A program made the translations under genes and the position numbers. Below the pieces are notes generated by a model. The model was given only the letters and a program-made list of their open reading frames with translations, had not been told where the DNA came from and did not search any database. A stretch of 64,000 bases of DNA from Crocodylus rhombifer (lineage: Eukaryota; Chordata; Crocodylia; Crocodylidae): assembly GCA_038503035.1 (NCBI GenBank), contig JAVSML010020823.1, positions 159,925 through 223,924 on the forward strand. Direction: 5' to 3'. Of this stretch, positions 12,171 to 25,500 are shown in pieces. Within the stretch, counting starts at the first letter, position 1; every line of letters begins with the position of its first letter.

Positions 12171-12779
12171 CTGAAGGGGCACAGTTGATGAAGCAATCCT
12201 CTCTGCTTATTCACAGACCGGCACGTGCTTTCCCATCTTTCTGTGCTGCAAGCTCATCATCCTGCCGCCTTGCAAACACAGTACAGAGATATTTCTCCGC
12301 CTTTCCTGCATTCCTATTTAGACCTTTACAACCGTATCTCCATCTCGGCCAGGGTCTTTGCCACGGTTGGGATTTCTCTTGTTTCTAGAACATCCCTTCA
12401 ACTGTTTTTAGCCTGCGCGATCATGATTTTTTTTCCCCTGGTGTCTTTAGCTTCCCTTTTCAATATTCTACACATTATTGTTCCTGACTTGCACTGATCA
12501 CTGTGTAGTTCCCCTTTTTTCCATTCCCCTCTGTGTGAGACTTCTTTATTTTTAATTGCTGCCTTTACTCTGGCATTGAGGCTGGACAGGCTTTCAGCCA
12601 AAACTGTCATCTTCCTTGATGTCAGAATCCAATACATTTTTCTTCAGGAACTCTCTATTCTCATTCATGTTTTTTCTGTCTAAATTTTTCTTCCCAATCA
12701 ATTTCTCTCATATTTTTTCTCAGCATTGGGAAATTAAACTTTTTTTGAAGCACTAAGTCTATATATTACTGGTTGGAAT

Positions 12780-12905
12780 TGTCTTCTGTTTGCACATATC
12801 AAATGTAATCAGGTCATGATCACTGGTCCCCAGCCAACCACCAACTTCCAGCCTAATGATTAATTCATCTTATCCGTCATAATGAGGTCTGAAATAGAGT
12901 TACCT
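12780..12905 (-). mobile_element. LINE endonuclease-domain remnant
   Basis: The minus strand in one frame reads VGGWLGTSDHDLITFD. This matches the end of the CR1/L2 APE-type endonuclease domain, where GG-x-LG-x-SDH carries the catalytic Asp-His. The flanking frame is broken by stops. The AT-rich DNA from about 12.2 to 13.0 kb may be the rest of the same old insertion. Confidence 0.55.
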
Positions 12906-15900
12906 CATGTTGGGTGTAAAACCTTTTGTGTTTGAAAGTTATCAGCTGTAATTTTTAGAAACTCTAATCATGTTTAACTACTGATTGAGTAAGACCTCCG
13001 GTATAGGTCGCCCAAACTGGAGATCCCTATAAAACGCTCAGACGGTTACAGATGACAGGTGCGGGTAAACTGAACGGGCTGACTGGAGAGTGCACGCACG
13101 GCTCAGTGTTTGGGCCTGGACAGATGGAAGTTTACGTTGGTGTAACTTGTGTTGCAAAGGTGTGTTAAAAAAACCCAAAAAACCCGAAGCAACGGCCAGA
13201 TAAAGCCCTAAGCCCGCATAACGTGGCCTTTTCTGATGGAGTATTGCCCAGGAAAGAACCAGCACTAAAATGCTGATTATACTGATCTAACTTCCGTCTA
13301 TCCACATCCATTTCATGCTACGCATTTGCTAATGTGCAGTAATAGCTGCCTACCATGTGAGATACCCCAGGATGGCCAGAAGTCTGTCTCTTCCTGCCCC
13401 AGTATAATTTACCCGGATCCACAAAGTTATGTGAGGTAGAGCGAGGCACGTGACTGTCTGGCCAGGGTGTGTACAGTTCCAGATCAGAAGTGGTACAAAA
13501 CGCCCAGACGTATCCCGCTTTGCAGATTAAACTTAAGCTCTGAGAGTATGAGGAGAAGAAATGCATTTGCAGAATCAGACAATGCACAATGACTTTCAGA
13601 CCCCAAAATAGGAGACGAGAACAAACCAGAGAGAAAATTGAAGAAATTATATTCTGCAAACACAGCCAGACACGTCTCACCAACAGAAGCCAACTCTTCA
13701 AAAGCACTGGTTCTTTGCACCTTATGTTTCTAACGGAAATGCATTTAAAATTGCAAAAATACAAGCCTGAGCATTGCACTATCAAAGCTTTGCCAAAAAT
13801 ACCAAGGCCCGGCTAGCAATCAAAACCGTGACAATGAACTTACCTCGTGTGGTTTACACAAAATAATTCAGAAAAACTGGGGGGGAGGGGGGGGTAACTA
13901 TACAATAAATTAATGCCATTCTTAAATTGAGAAGTATTTTATCACTAAATACCATGCACTGCCACATGTTTACAAAGGTGAAGATTTCAAGGTGATATTT
14001 GGAGCACATCTACACACACATTCCCACTAATCTCATGTAAACAGGTTTTTCTAAAACCAGTTCAGTCCTTTCAGTGCCAGTCTGCCTGTAGCCACTTCCG
14101 GACTTGAACGGAGCCTGCTTCAGCTACTTCTGCTCCAGAGCAGGAATGCCAACGCACACCGCTGCCCTGACATCCTGGCCTCATTTTAATTCACCGCTTT
14201 TATTATTTCAGTGAAAGGGCACACCTGTGAGCCAGTCCCTGGTGGAGCTAGAAGAGCTAATCTGCGGTGGCACGCACCTTTTCCTGATTCCACTGCCTGT
14301 TGACACAGCAATTTAACACTCCCTTTCTGCTCTTTCACAGTGTTTACCAGCCCCCCGACACCCCTCTCTGCAGTGCAACCTCTCTCTTATTCCTGGAAGT
14401 GCTATCTACCTGCGTCTAGTCTACAAAGCAAAGGGGGCTGTGCTCCTCTGGCATACATCTATCTATTAAATGACGGAGACCATGCCCTGCTTGTCACAGC
14501 GAGGGAATAAAGGTCCGGGGAGGAGCCATGCAGAGCGTAGGCAGATGCTGGGCCTGTCTCCCTGGCCAGCTTTGCCAAATATAACTCCCTTTGTTGTCCC
14601 AGCTCCAGGTCCCTCGCCAGTTAAGCCCGTGCACCCTTAATCCTCAGCTGCAGCTGCCAGTGCTGGAAGCCTGAGTTGCTTTGGGGAGCTGCCCAAAGAG
14701 CTGGGGCCACCTAGATGACCCTCACTGGCGAGGGAAGTCGGCTTTGAACCACAGGCCTTGCAGATGGACCCTAGCAGGCAGCGGAGGGGTGATCCTGGCC
14801 TGGCAGCGCTGCCAGGGCTGCCCAAGATGTTAGAAACCTGCCGTAGGGTTTTTGCCAGCTAGACTCTTCCCCTGCTCCTAGCGTCTGCTCTGCGCCTGGG
14901 GTGGGCAGTTTAACAGCTGGTGCCCTCCTTTCCCAAGCCCTGCCTCTGCCGCCTGCTTTGCTCCGTCTCTGTTCGCCTTAGTGCATCAGCTGGCCCAAGA
15001 GCCTCTCCCAGGATGGACTTAATGCTGCATGCAAACCTCGCTGGTCACAGGGATCCTTCCCACCCCATTGGAGGGGCGTCCTCAGCTCTCGCTGACTGCC
15101 GCGGGATTGGAAAGTGCTCATCCCCTTCCAGGATCACGCCTTGGGGTCTCGTGAAAATGTGTTCTGGTGTCACCAGTCACGCCACGCTCCTCGCCCAGCC
15201 CTGACACGCAGCGTAGTCCCCGGGAGCTTGGGGTGTGTAAGGAATGCAGGCCGAGGCCCCTCTCCATTGCTTAAAATAGTGCCCGTTAGCATAGCAAAGC
15301 CTTAGCAACCAGTAGCACGCTCGTGCTATTTCAGATCCGGCAGCAGCTCCTGCCATTTGCTGATTACGCGACCTCTTGTCATCAGTCACTGAAGCAAACT
15401 TTGGAAAGGCTCAGCATCGTTTAGAGCCTGAGACCCACACGGGATTGGGTCTGCCAAGGTGACAGCAGCATCTCCAGATCAGAGGGAGGCCGTCTGGCAT
15501 CTCACCGCAGAGTCCTGCTCTTTCTAAGGACTCGAGAGTCTTCCACTGTGGTGCAATGCAGGAGGCCTCAGTGGACGTTGTGTCAAATGACATAGTATGA
15601 GCATGGGAAAAATGCGTCCAGGACTGAGCTGGAATAAAACCAGGTGGGAAAGCCTGCCTGGAAAGCTGGACTAGCTAATCGTTTTAAAACTGCTCCCATC
15701 CATCCATGGGAGACAAGGTGGAAGGGGCACCTGGGACAAACCCAGAATATTTTCTTGCTGCTCTTGAGTTGAAGGGGGTCAAGGTTTCAGAAGACATCTG
15801 AATGCCCCTGTGGGTATCCAGAAATTCAAGCGACTTCTGCACACTGTGCAGACTGTCAGGGCCTCGAGTCTCCTCTCACACCTGCACGGACTGGCCGCTG

Positions 15901-17559
15901 TGAGACAAGGATCTCTGCATGTTGCAGACGACATGGCACAGGTTGTAATTTTGCTGTCAGTTATGCCAAGGAGGTGTGTTTGCTTTCAAGGAGGCACTGC
16001 GGGTTTTCTCTGGGTGAGAACTGAATTGGACCCGCCGTCCTCTGACGAGTTGGCGAGGTGCTGCCTGCAAGCATCGTGCACTCTGCAGAGGCCTCTTCTC
16101 TTCGCTTATGAAGGACCAGGTAGAAGATCCTGACCTTCCTGTCTTCTGCGTCCCTAAGCAGAGATAAAGCATCTCTCTAATTCGTCCAGGCTGTGTGCAC
16201 TTCCTTTTGGACATGCGGCTGTTTTTACACTGGTGAGTCTAGCAGCACTAGTAAATTATAGACACCGCACACACAATTTTTCCTAGATAATGAAGTTAAA
16301 AGGCTGTCTTGGCATACATTCATTTATTAGTTACGTAGATCTGTTACCCCGAGTGAAATAAGTTCTTCTCGATGTTGCTGGACACAATTAATTGTTCTTG
16401 GCAGAAACCAAAGAGAATACAAGTCAGTTATTTAATTTATTTCTATTAGTCCCACCAAATGTTAGTAAATTGCATGGCAATAAGGTGACCTCGCTTTAAA
16501 ACTCAACTAGAAAGCAAGGAATCATTATTTTTAAACTTGCTTTTGTGATGTATAAAGGCAGGCTCAAAGCGTGGCTGGAGCGTCGGCTTGTTTCTGTATT
16601 AGAAACCTGTCTGGGTTCCTCTTCTTTCTTGGAGGGCTTTTGCAGTCTTCGGAGCTACAGCTTCACACCCCCTCTGCCTCAGTCGGGAAATGGGGGAGAG
16701 TGGCACCCTCCGCCTGCATTTGTTTCTCGTTCCATCTTCTCCAAATCCTGCCAAAACCCTCCAGAAAACAGAGCTAACCTGATAGCTCTAGGGTATGATA
16801 GAAAAAGGCGAAAAATGGGAGGGGGAGACGCTTGGTGCGGGGATTGGAGGCCACCTTTATTATTATTTATTGCACACAACTGCAAGGGCAGGGCAAGGTG
16901 CTGGACAGGTCACCTTTCCAGGTCTCTTCTAGGCAGCTTTGGGGTAGATAGTGGGGAGAGCTGAGAAGGGCCTCCTGGGTCCTAGCTGGAAGGCCACACC
17001 CCGAAACCCGGGGCAGCTGGAAGGGTTTCCCACGGGTACTTCCCACGTGCCCATCAGCAAGTTTGTCTTCTGGTCACCGGCCCCTTGAAGCTGAAGCTAC
17101 CATGAAGCTGTCTCCTGAGGCCATCGCCCATCTGTGTTGTCCAGGACTCTTGGCCTAGTCACCGGATCAGCCCAAGTGGAAATTCCCGTAAAGCATCCGA
17201 CTGGTTCCGACTAGCCAACAAAGTTTTGGAAACGGTTTGCAGCTCTGTTGGTTCCTGGCTCCTCCAAAAGACCATTAACAAGAGACCGGTTGGAGGATCC
17301 CTGCAAAGACAGCCGGCGTTTCAGCGAGGGAGAGCTGTAATGTGGGGCAGGCTGTAACGTGGAGACAAAGCTCAGCCGTGGGACAGCGGAGGTGTGTTTC
17401 TGCAAGGGGCTACCAAGACCTGAGCACGTCTGGCCAGTTGCAGATACATCCCTCGATAGCTACTCCACCAATACGATGTGGTGTTAAGGTGACCTCTTCC
17501 TCCACAGACTGAAGGATTAGAAGGCCAGAGGAGCCGCCATGGTCTCATCCTCTAGGTAA

Positions 17560-17890
17560 AACAGGCCGTAGGGCTTCCTAAACTTAATTCCTGTTTCATG
17601 TAGAGCAGATCCGTTCAGGGAAAACAGTGGTTGATTAACCTCATTGTTAAAAGTTTCTGCCGTATTTCCTGTTTGAAATGGGCTAGCTTCAGCTTCCGGC
17701 CTTTGGAGCTGGTTACTCCTCCGTCTATGGGGCCGGAGATCTCAGATCAGATTTCTGCTCCCCATGGAGGCTCTCTGACTGTGGTCAAGCCACCTCTTCA
17801 CCTCCTCTTTGCTAAGACGAACAGATTGAGCTCACTGGGTCTTTCTTTCACTGGGGTTCCAGTCTTTTAGTCGCTTTTGGGGGGGCTCTT
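17560..17890 (-). mobile_element. Degenerate CR1-like LINE 3' fragment, reverse
   Basis: Read on the plus strand it holds GGGCTAGCTTCAGCTTCCGG, CTGCTCCCCATGGAGG, GTGGTCAAGCCACCTCTTCA, TTGCTAAGACGAACAGATTG AGCTC and GGGGGGCTCTTCTCT. These are the reverse complement of a LINE 3' region widespread in turtles and crocodilians. It is strongly diverged and lies in intron 4. Confidence 0.6.
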
Positions 17891-19894
17891 CTCTTATCAG
17901 CACCTGCACTGAATAGGTTTGGATTCAGAGAATGCAAAGCGTTATAATAGGAACTGGAACAGCCTTCTGCTTGCATTTAGTTTTCCTTCACCAAGGACAG
18001 GACATGCTGGCAGTCTCGGGTACAGCCACAACTCCTTGGGACCTGGATGCCTTGAGTAAGACAGAAAGTTCCTTCGTGCTTCCGTGGGATGGCACCCTGG
18101 CCCTTCCCCAGCCTATCGCCTTTGGGACTCTGCAAAGTTTCCTTCCCGCAGGAATCTGGACAAGCGGCTCTGATTGTTGCTGTTGTGCTCACAAGAACCG
18201 TGCTCGAGTATCAGCAACGGACTGAAAGACAAATTCTCCTGACACCAAATAATGCCTTCCCTCGATTGCTGCAGCTTGGAAAGGCTTAGGGAGCCGCACA
18301 CCCGCATATCCAAGAAAAGTCAGCGAAAAGAGGAAGAGTTTACAGGATGATATACCCGATAAACTGTGGGGGGGATAAAATATAGCATCGTGGAGAGAGC
18401 AGCTTTAACCCAGGCGACACGCACTGGTGAAGGTAGAGCTGATGATACATAACTCAGCTATGGAGCAGCTCAGGACAGCCATCACTGTATCTGCTTTCCA
18501 AGTTGATGTGAATTTGGTGAAGCAAAAGGAAAAAGAAACAGCCAACTTGCAGACTGAGCGGCAAGAGTGTGACCAAGGCCATCAGTGTGAGATCAGGTTT
18601 TTTTCCACCCCCAGGAGCAAAAGATCCAAGAGGGACCAAAGTGAACTCAGTAAAGTGTGACCCCTTCCTCTGAGCCGGGAAAACACTGAGTGCCCGATCT
18701 TGCAAGGGCTCAATGCCTTGCAATTGTTGTGTGATAAATGTTGGGGACACACAGCACCCTGCATGCTAGAGCCCATCTGTTTAGAAAGAGCTGTGTTGTG
18801 GGGACTGTGCTGTAGACCATCTATAGACAAAGAATAACATCATATGCTTCACCCAGCACAGAGTCTCAGAATAGCCGCACGCCCTGTGCAACTTTCTCTG
18901 TGTACACGAAACACACAGGAGCAAAATCTGGAGTTGCAGATGCTCAGCACTGCGAAACATTGGGCCCTGAATCTGTACAGCCTGATCAAACCCTCCAAGT
19001 TGTTGAAAGAAATGCCTTTAGAGCCAGTGAAATAAAGAGCATCCTTTTGGAGGAAAGAGTGAGTCTGCTACGTGCACGTGACTCACCGTGACTTCTCGTA
19101 GACATGAAATGTGAAGTTTTAAGTCACAGAAATGTCTTAAATTAGCCAGCCTAGCATCAGGTAGAAAAGGGCAGCTGTAGGATCACAACCTGCAAACACC
19201 AAAAAATGGTGTGGATTGGCTATGTATACCAAAGCATCCAATACAAATATTTGGTTCAATCCTAGGCAAGAGTGACCCAGGGAGGTGAATCCATTTTAAC
19301 CAATTACCCCTCTGACTCTTTTTCCATTCTGTTCCTCCTGAGCAAAATGATCCTCTTCTATCGTCGTCTGCCTGATCCCATGTCCAGAAAAGATGAAACA
19401 ATATGCAGCTTCCGATAAATAATATGCAACTTTATGGAAAACCAAGATGCAGTGTCTGCTTCATAAGGTCCAAGCACCCCCCAACCCCACTCTCTTCTCC
19501 GTCTCTGTGCCACCAGAATGAGGTCGGGCAAAAGGGGATGCTGCATTGCATCGACACCTGACTTCCTCTTTGCTTCCTTTAATACCTGCTCTTGATCCAG
19601 CCGGGCCAGATGCATTGCAGCTAAAGCAGAGTAACATCCAGGTCATCTTAGCCCCAAACATTCAGAAGGGTAGGCTGTAGCACATTTCCAAGTATAGCAC
19701 ATCTTATTTACACTGGACTAATACCTGGCCTGGCTTCAGAGGGATTGCGTAAGTGCAAACGAGGACAGAATCTGACCTGGTGTCTCCTTTAAAAAGGCTC
19801 CTGTACATTTTCCAGGATTGCAAATGGGCCTGCTGAGGACTCCTTGCTGGTAGGGACCCTGGTTCAATCAAGCGGACCTGTGTTTCTACTGGTT

Positions 19895-19985
19895 AAGGAA
19901 TCACTCAGAGTAGCTTTCTTAGCAGGGGACCGGGAGTCAAGATCCTGGGCTCTCACTGACTTCATAAGTGATCTTGGCCGAGCAT
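19895..19985 (+). mobile_element. MIR-like SINE core fragment
   Basis: GGGGACCGGGAGTCAAGATC, CTGGGCTCTCACTGACTTCA and TAAGTGATCTTGGCC follow the MIR-type core (ACTGGGAGTCAGGA, CTGGGTTCT, GTGTGACCTTGG). The 3' part is missing or too diverged to see. Confidence 0.5.
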
Positions 19986-21503
19986 CGACAGCCCCTGCAG
20001 ACATCAGCTCCCAGTCTGTCTGTCGTGGGGGTTTGTAATGCTGCCCAGTGCTGGACTATCCAAGTGTTTTCCACTTAGGATCAGACTGGCAATAGCGAAG
20101 GGCAGCGTGCCCTGCGAATGGAGGCAGAGGCACTCAGCAGTTCTGGAAATCAGGCCCTCGGCTTCTCCAGGCGTCCCTTGGCCCATCAAGAGAAGAGGGG
20201 TAATACACCACCATCATAATGCATGTAGGCATTAATGTTTGTTTGTGTAGTGCGGGAGGCTCTTCAGATAAAAGCTGATACAGAAGTGCCCAGGAGGCGA
20301 TGCAATGCTCTCTTTCTTACACCTGTGCTGCTGCTGTTGGTTTTTGGTTGTGTTTTTTTGTCGGGGGTTGCAACTTGGATTTTCCTAACTACGACCTAGT
20401 AACTTTGTCAGACTCTTTTCTACCTGCCTATACCTTCAAGGCTGTTCATACTAACCTCCCTCCAATGTGAGTCGGGGGCTTTTTCTGTCTACCAAAACAA
20501 TCCTTTTAATGGCTTCCTTACAGCACCATGCTACCCTGACGACAAGCCTGAGCCCTGGAGTCAGGGCAATGGAAGATGGCATCCAAGAGCCTTCCTTGGT
20601 TTCAGCACACTAATTTATTTTCTTGCCCTTTAGCAAGTGTCTCTCAGCACCTTCTCCACCTGAGCTGGTGGCACAGGGAAAGGTCAATGTATTGATCTCA
20701 CCCAGCAGCAGCCAACTTGTTCCTGCTGGCCTCCTTTCTCCTCCCCAAACAGGATTTGTTTCTGCTGAAGAGAACAAAAGCTTCTCTTTGCCCACAGAGC
20801 AGGGACGGCACAAAAACTGCTCAGTCCTCCTGGCTCCCTCGGTCCCCAGCCTCGCTGGAGCAAACACCAGCTGGTGCCAATTACGGTGGCCGTCTCTTTG
20901 AGGCAAACATCTGCCTGCTCACAATTTGGACTGAGACCCACCAAACCCGCTACGGATAAGCCGACAAACAGCCAGCGAGGGCTTGTTCCTCTTGACCAAG
21001 GATGGTTATGAAGCAGTTCCCAGCACTGTTGCGTTACCAGTCCCTCCAGCCATCTGCTCCCCTGGAATGAATGAATCCATTTTACAATCTGATTTTCTCC
21101 TGATATCTGAGAAAATGGATTCTAGGTTGAGGAAGACAGGGAGCTCCCCCCGTTGCACTTCCCAATCTAGATCTGCTCTGGAGACAAGCTTTTAAATGCT
21201 GCTCAGTGTCCAGAACAGGCAAAAGGGAAAAATGATGCAAATGTCCAGCCATTAAGACATCATGCAGCCTCCTAGGGAAAGGTCATTTACTAAAAGCAAC
21301 AAAAAGGTTCCTCATCTGTCTCTTCTTTCCCTGCACGAAAAGCAAGGTTTGGCCCTTTACCCTTCTGCACAGCATTCTCCAACCAGCATCGCTTAGTCCA
21401 TCATCAGATAACAGCTGTCCATGTGGAGCAAGGTCACAACTCAAACCAACAGTTCATGATGCCTCCTACCCCCTAAAGCATGTGTGCACCTGCTCCTGCT
21501 GCC

Positions 21504-21650
21504 GGGCATCATGTATGAGCAGGGGGTAGAAAGGGCATCATGTATGAGCAGGGGGTAGAAGGGGCATCATGTATGAGGGGGGGGTGGAAAGGGCATCATG
21601 TATGAGCGGGGGGTGGAAAGGCATCGTGCACGAGCAAGGAGGCTGGAATA
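21504..21650. repeat. 29-bp minisatellite, five copies
   Basis: The unit starts GGGCATCATGTATGAGCAGG and continues with GGGTAGAAA. Copies start at 21504, 21533, 21562 and 21591 with a period of exactly 29 bp, and a fifth, diverged, 28 bp later. Copies are 85-100% alike. It lies in intron 4, about 0.8 kb from exon 4. Confidence 0.9.
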
Positions 21651-22444
21651 GGGTACGGCAATCCGTCTCAGCTCTCGGTGTTTGCTGGACTGACACCGGG
21701 TTTCTAAAGTGCCGCGTTGCAGCTTTGTGGGGAGCAAGTAAAGTGTATTTTTCTTTTTATAGTCCGTTTCCATGGTGCACTGAGGTTTCCGTAGCAAATC
21801 CTACAGCTGCAGAAACCTTGGGAAATTCTGTGGCCTGGGTATAATCATGTGGGAATCTTTCCTCTCTATTCCCGGATCAAAATCCAGAGGCACGATATTG
21901 TCACCAAACAGCTAAGCCTTCTCCCAGCCTGATTCAAGAAGGAAGCAACTGGAGCTGACCTCCAGCAAGAGGCCAAACAGCTCACGAGCAAAGAACACCT
22001 GAGCAAGAGAAGCAAAGCCTGGGGTTGACTCCCCACTTGCTAAAGCCCTCAGGCAGTTTGCAAGACTGCAGAGCAATGCATCGCTCTCCACCGTGTACAT
22101 CTTCGCAATAATTACACTTAAAACGACCATCTGCCTAAAGCACATGCAGACACTCACAAACGATAATGGCAGTGGATACACTCCTATTCTCCTCTGAGTC
22201 CCTTCTGCAGAAGTCCCACATGCATTTCCAAACGTAAAATGCTGCCTCCTCCCATCCTGCACACGGCAACGTGCACCACACTTGCGCAGATCCTGCCCTG
22301 CCCGTGTCTAGACGTGTAGGAAAGCGTCCTTTGAAAATCTGGCCATCGCTACCCAGAGATGCCAGGCATCAACCACCCTCCTCCCCCTTGCCTTGCAGCT
22401 CTGCCCAACCACTACTGCTGTTGAGGGACAGGAGGGCAACTCAC

Positions 22445-22554
22445 CTGCTCTTGTGAATTCATGACCCGCAGCTTCATCTGCTTCAAGTACGTGGAGGTGA
22501 GCGGCATGTTGTAGTCGATGATTCCCGAGACCAAAGAGGAGGGTGGCTCGCTTT
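22445..22554 (-). CDS. NOL4L: NOL4L coding exon 4 (36 codons + split codon)
   Basis: After completing the Glu codon split with exon 3, the exon encodes [20 protein letters not shown] then [23 protein letters not shown] followed by KxMKLxxxNSQ is a shared NOL4/NOL4L block. The acceptor is CTTTACTTCAG before 22554 and the donor after 22445 is GTGAGT, both strong. The length is 110 bp, entering in phase 1 and leaving in phase 0. The SEPPSS stretch probably differs by one or two residues from mammals (NEPPSP is what I recall), as expected for an orthologue in a distant amniote. Confidence 0.95.
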
Positions 22555-25500
22555 CTGAAGTAAAGAACAGGCAAGATATTCCACTTAGATGGGGGACGTT
22601 GCTGGCGTGCAGCTCTGTCCGTGCATTATCGTCCTGCGTTAAACACCTGTCCGGCAGGAGCATCCGGAGTCCCCAGTCAGCGCTGGGATCCGGTGTGCTA
22701 AGTGCCCTGTGGACAATACAGAACTGCCTCCCCCCTGCAATGCGATGACAGAGCAGGCATCTGGCCCTTTCCCTGCAAAGGGACCGTCACGCTCCCCTGT
22801 GGAAATGGGCACTGTGATGTATAGCGTTTTGTTACTCAGCTAGGACGTAGCAAAGAAGGAGCCATCTACTCTCACCAGAGATATTTAAACCATCACCTCT
22901 GTGCAAAGGCGACTGCTAGACGGTGGCAGCCTAGGGACTGTCTCACCCCTTTTGAGAGGGGCTCCTTCACCCTGGGGTCCATAGTAAGGTTTTTTGGTAA
23001 GTATGTCCAACTTGTGGGACAGCCCCACTGGGCTTTAGTGACTGCTGAAGCAGATATCTCCAGCCAGATGAGAAGAGCCCCAGCCAAGCAAAAAACAAAT
23101 CTTAATGGTTTTCTGCACCTTACCTCTAGCCCTTATTTTCTAGCCCTTTCTCTCCCTGCTCTACTTGGCCAGGCAGCTCGGCAGTTTTCCATAGCAGGAA
23201 TGGAGGCAGCTGGCATGATTTATTCTAGCATTGATTTCATAGTCACACATAACGTGTTTAGTCACGAGGAGCGTTGCAGTGCACTGGCAGGGTGTGCTGG
23301 CCAGCGGGCGTGCAGCTGCCCTGCCCTGAGCACAGGGATTTGCAAGATGGTAAATGAATGTAAGGCACGAATCTCCTCCCTCCCCTCGTGCATTATGAAA
23401 GGGAAGTGCTGGGGTAGGGGTCGGGTTAGCCCACCAGTGAGTAGTAGTCCTGGGAACTGAAGGTGGACTCAAGAAGGGAAGATTTTCGATGCCTCTCTGG
23501 GCCTTAACTGTGTGACTTGCGTGGTCTGGGATCACCGGCTCCCCGAGGCTGTCCATGCCCAAAAGCCCCACCAGAAAGTTGGTGTGACAGGGCGCTTCTC
23601 ATAAGGTGTTTTACGGGCATCCTAACAAAACCATCCAGCCAAAACATATCGCCCTAATTCTCAGAAGCGCTGAGCACCTGCAAGTGCAAAGGAAGCCTGC
23701 GGGAGCTGCGGGGGCTCAGCACTCGTGAAAGGAGACCGGACCTGGCACGCCTGACTCGGAAAGGCTTTGACCCAAGCGCACGCGCTGCAATGGGCACAAG
23801 CTGTCCGGGAGCTCTTTGCAACAAAAGCCTCAGTCACTGCATGCTTGTTCTCCAGGCTCTTCTCATTCATGCCTGGGCATCTGCAGTAATCCTGCGTCTG
23901 TGGACTGAAGGGGATGGTCAGAGCTCTACAGAGTGATTAGCTCAGTCAAATATGAAGGTGCAAAGCCATTAGAAGTCTTGTAAACTCAGAAGCGAAGCAT
24001 TAAACTCAATCCCATTATGGTGCAGAGGCCAACGGGGACAGGCTGGGGAAAGAGTTATATGCTGCCGGATAGTCTAGGCTGTAGTTAGAATGCACCATGT
24101 GCCCCCCNNNNNNNNNNGAGGGAAGGGGGGGACTGCGGGTGACTGTGCGGAGGAGCAGCCTGACAGCAAGAGCTGTTAGCCCAGTGGAGCCTCCCCAGGG
24201 ATGCGGTACAAGCCCCATCCCAGACGCTCACAATTAGTTTGGACGAGTCACTAAAAATGGATGTCAAGGGACCACCCTGCAGAGAAAGGGAGATGAAGCA
24301 GGCGGCAAAGGGTCTCTTCCTTCCCCACCGTCTAGGACCACACCACTGCGAGGCCTTGCGACGCAGGGTGCCGGTTCCCAGGCCCTTGCTTTCCTTGGCT
24401 TTCTACCGTCTCTCCATTAAAACAATAATCAGTGTCTACCTCATCCAAAGTCACTGTGTAAAGATGACAGTGTTTCTTCATTATGACACTTCCTGCCCTC
24501 ATTTTTCTGGAATAAAAACCTAGCCGAGCCTCTGCGACTTTATCTATTCAGATAGCTTAATAAGGTCCTTCATTAATAAGGACTGAGAGTGGAGTGCTTC
24601 TAGGCTGTCAGGAGCAGGGAGGATGAATCAGCAGCCCCTCCTCAGAGCCGGTTTCTGGGGCTTCCCTAAGTGATGTGCGTGCACGGGGCTGCGCTGGCCC
24701 TCCTGCTGATGGAGAGGACGGGAGGGAGCTGCTTGTCGCAAACCTTGGCCCTCCGAGGACCCGCGCCGCTAGCCAGAGAGCCGAACCTCGCTGATCTGGT
24801 AGCGGGGAGTGGAAGGGACGGGGAGTGGTCTCCCCACAACACCGCTGCTCCCGGAGCTGGGGAAGGGGGAGAGCGAGTCTGCACTGGGCAGAGGGGCAAG
24901 ATCCTTGCTATTCTGCCGTTGCGGAGCCGGGTGGCAGGCACGGCCTCCCATGCAGCTTGCCCCTAGCTCGAGTCAGGCGTCCGCCTCTCAGATGGCGGTT
25001 TGGTGCCGTGGTAATTAATGAAGCTCCATGCATAGAGGATGAGCTCATCAAATGGGGAAGGAGCCACGGGAGCAAATGAACCCTGCCTATAGCACCCTGG
25101 TGTAAACCTGCCGTCGTGCTATTCACTCGGCTGAACTTATTCTGAATTTACTGCAGGGCAGCCGAGAGACGAACCTGACCTGAGAAGCGTAGATGCTGTT
25201 TTCCAAGCCAAAGTCTCTCGCAATAAAAGGTGGTCGGAAAACCTGCTTTTGAGCAGTCTAGTGGGACTCTACAGGAATAGTCCCAGCTACTGCACAGCAA
25301 TAGGAGACTGCTGAAGGGGGTTAATCTGTCGTCATTAAATATTATCATGGCATTTCTATTGAGAGTGAAATAACCGTGTCACACCGCACAGTGGAAGAGT
25401 GCGCGTGTGTAACCAATATAGTCCAGTGCATATAAGCCGGTATGTGTGTATATATATATCTCTATACAGACATACATACCTACACGCCTACATATTCATG

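Larger units (their letters stand above)
2991..22444 (-). other. NOL4L intron 4
   Basis: This 19.5 kb intron carries the CpG island at about 8.2-9.65 kb and several repeats listed separately. Just upstream of exon 5 (3150-3330) is a stretch with paired AATT motifs and an Ets-like TTCCTGTCGGAAG; it looks non-repetitive and could be regulatory. The stretches 3.4-8.1, 10.3-11.9, 13.0-17.4 and 18.0-21.4 kb are unannotated apart from simple tracts and short SINE pieces; I see no exons in them. Confidence 0.75.

Noticed and set aside
21504..21650. Regularly spaced direct repeats resembling a CRISPR array
   Set aside because: The copies are directly adjacent with no unique spacers, and the genome is vertebrate; it is a minisatellite.
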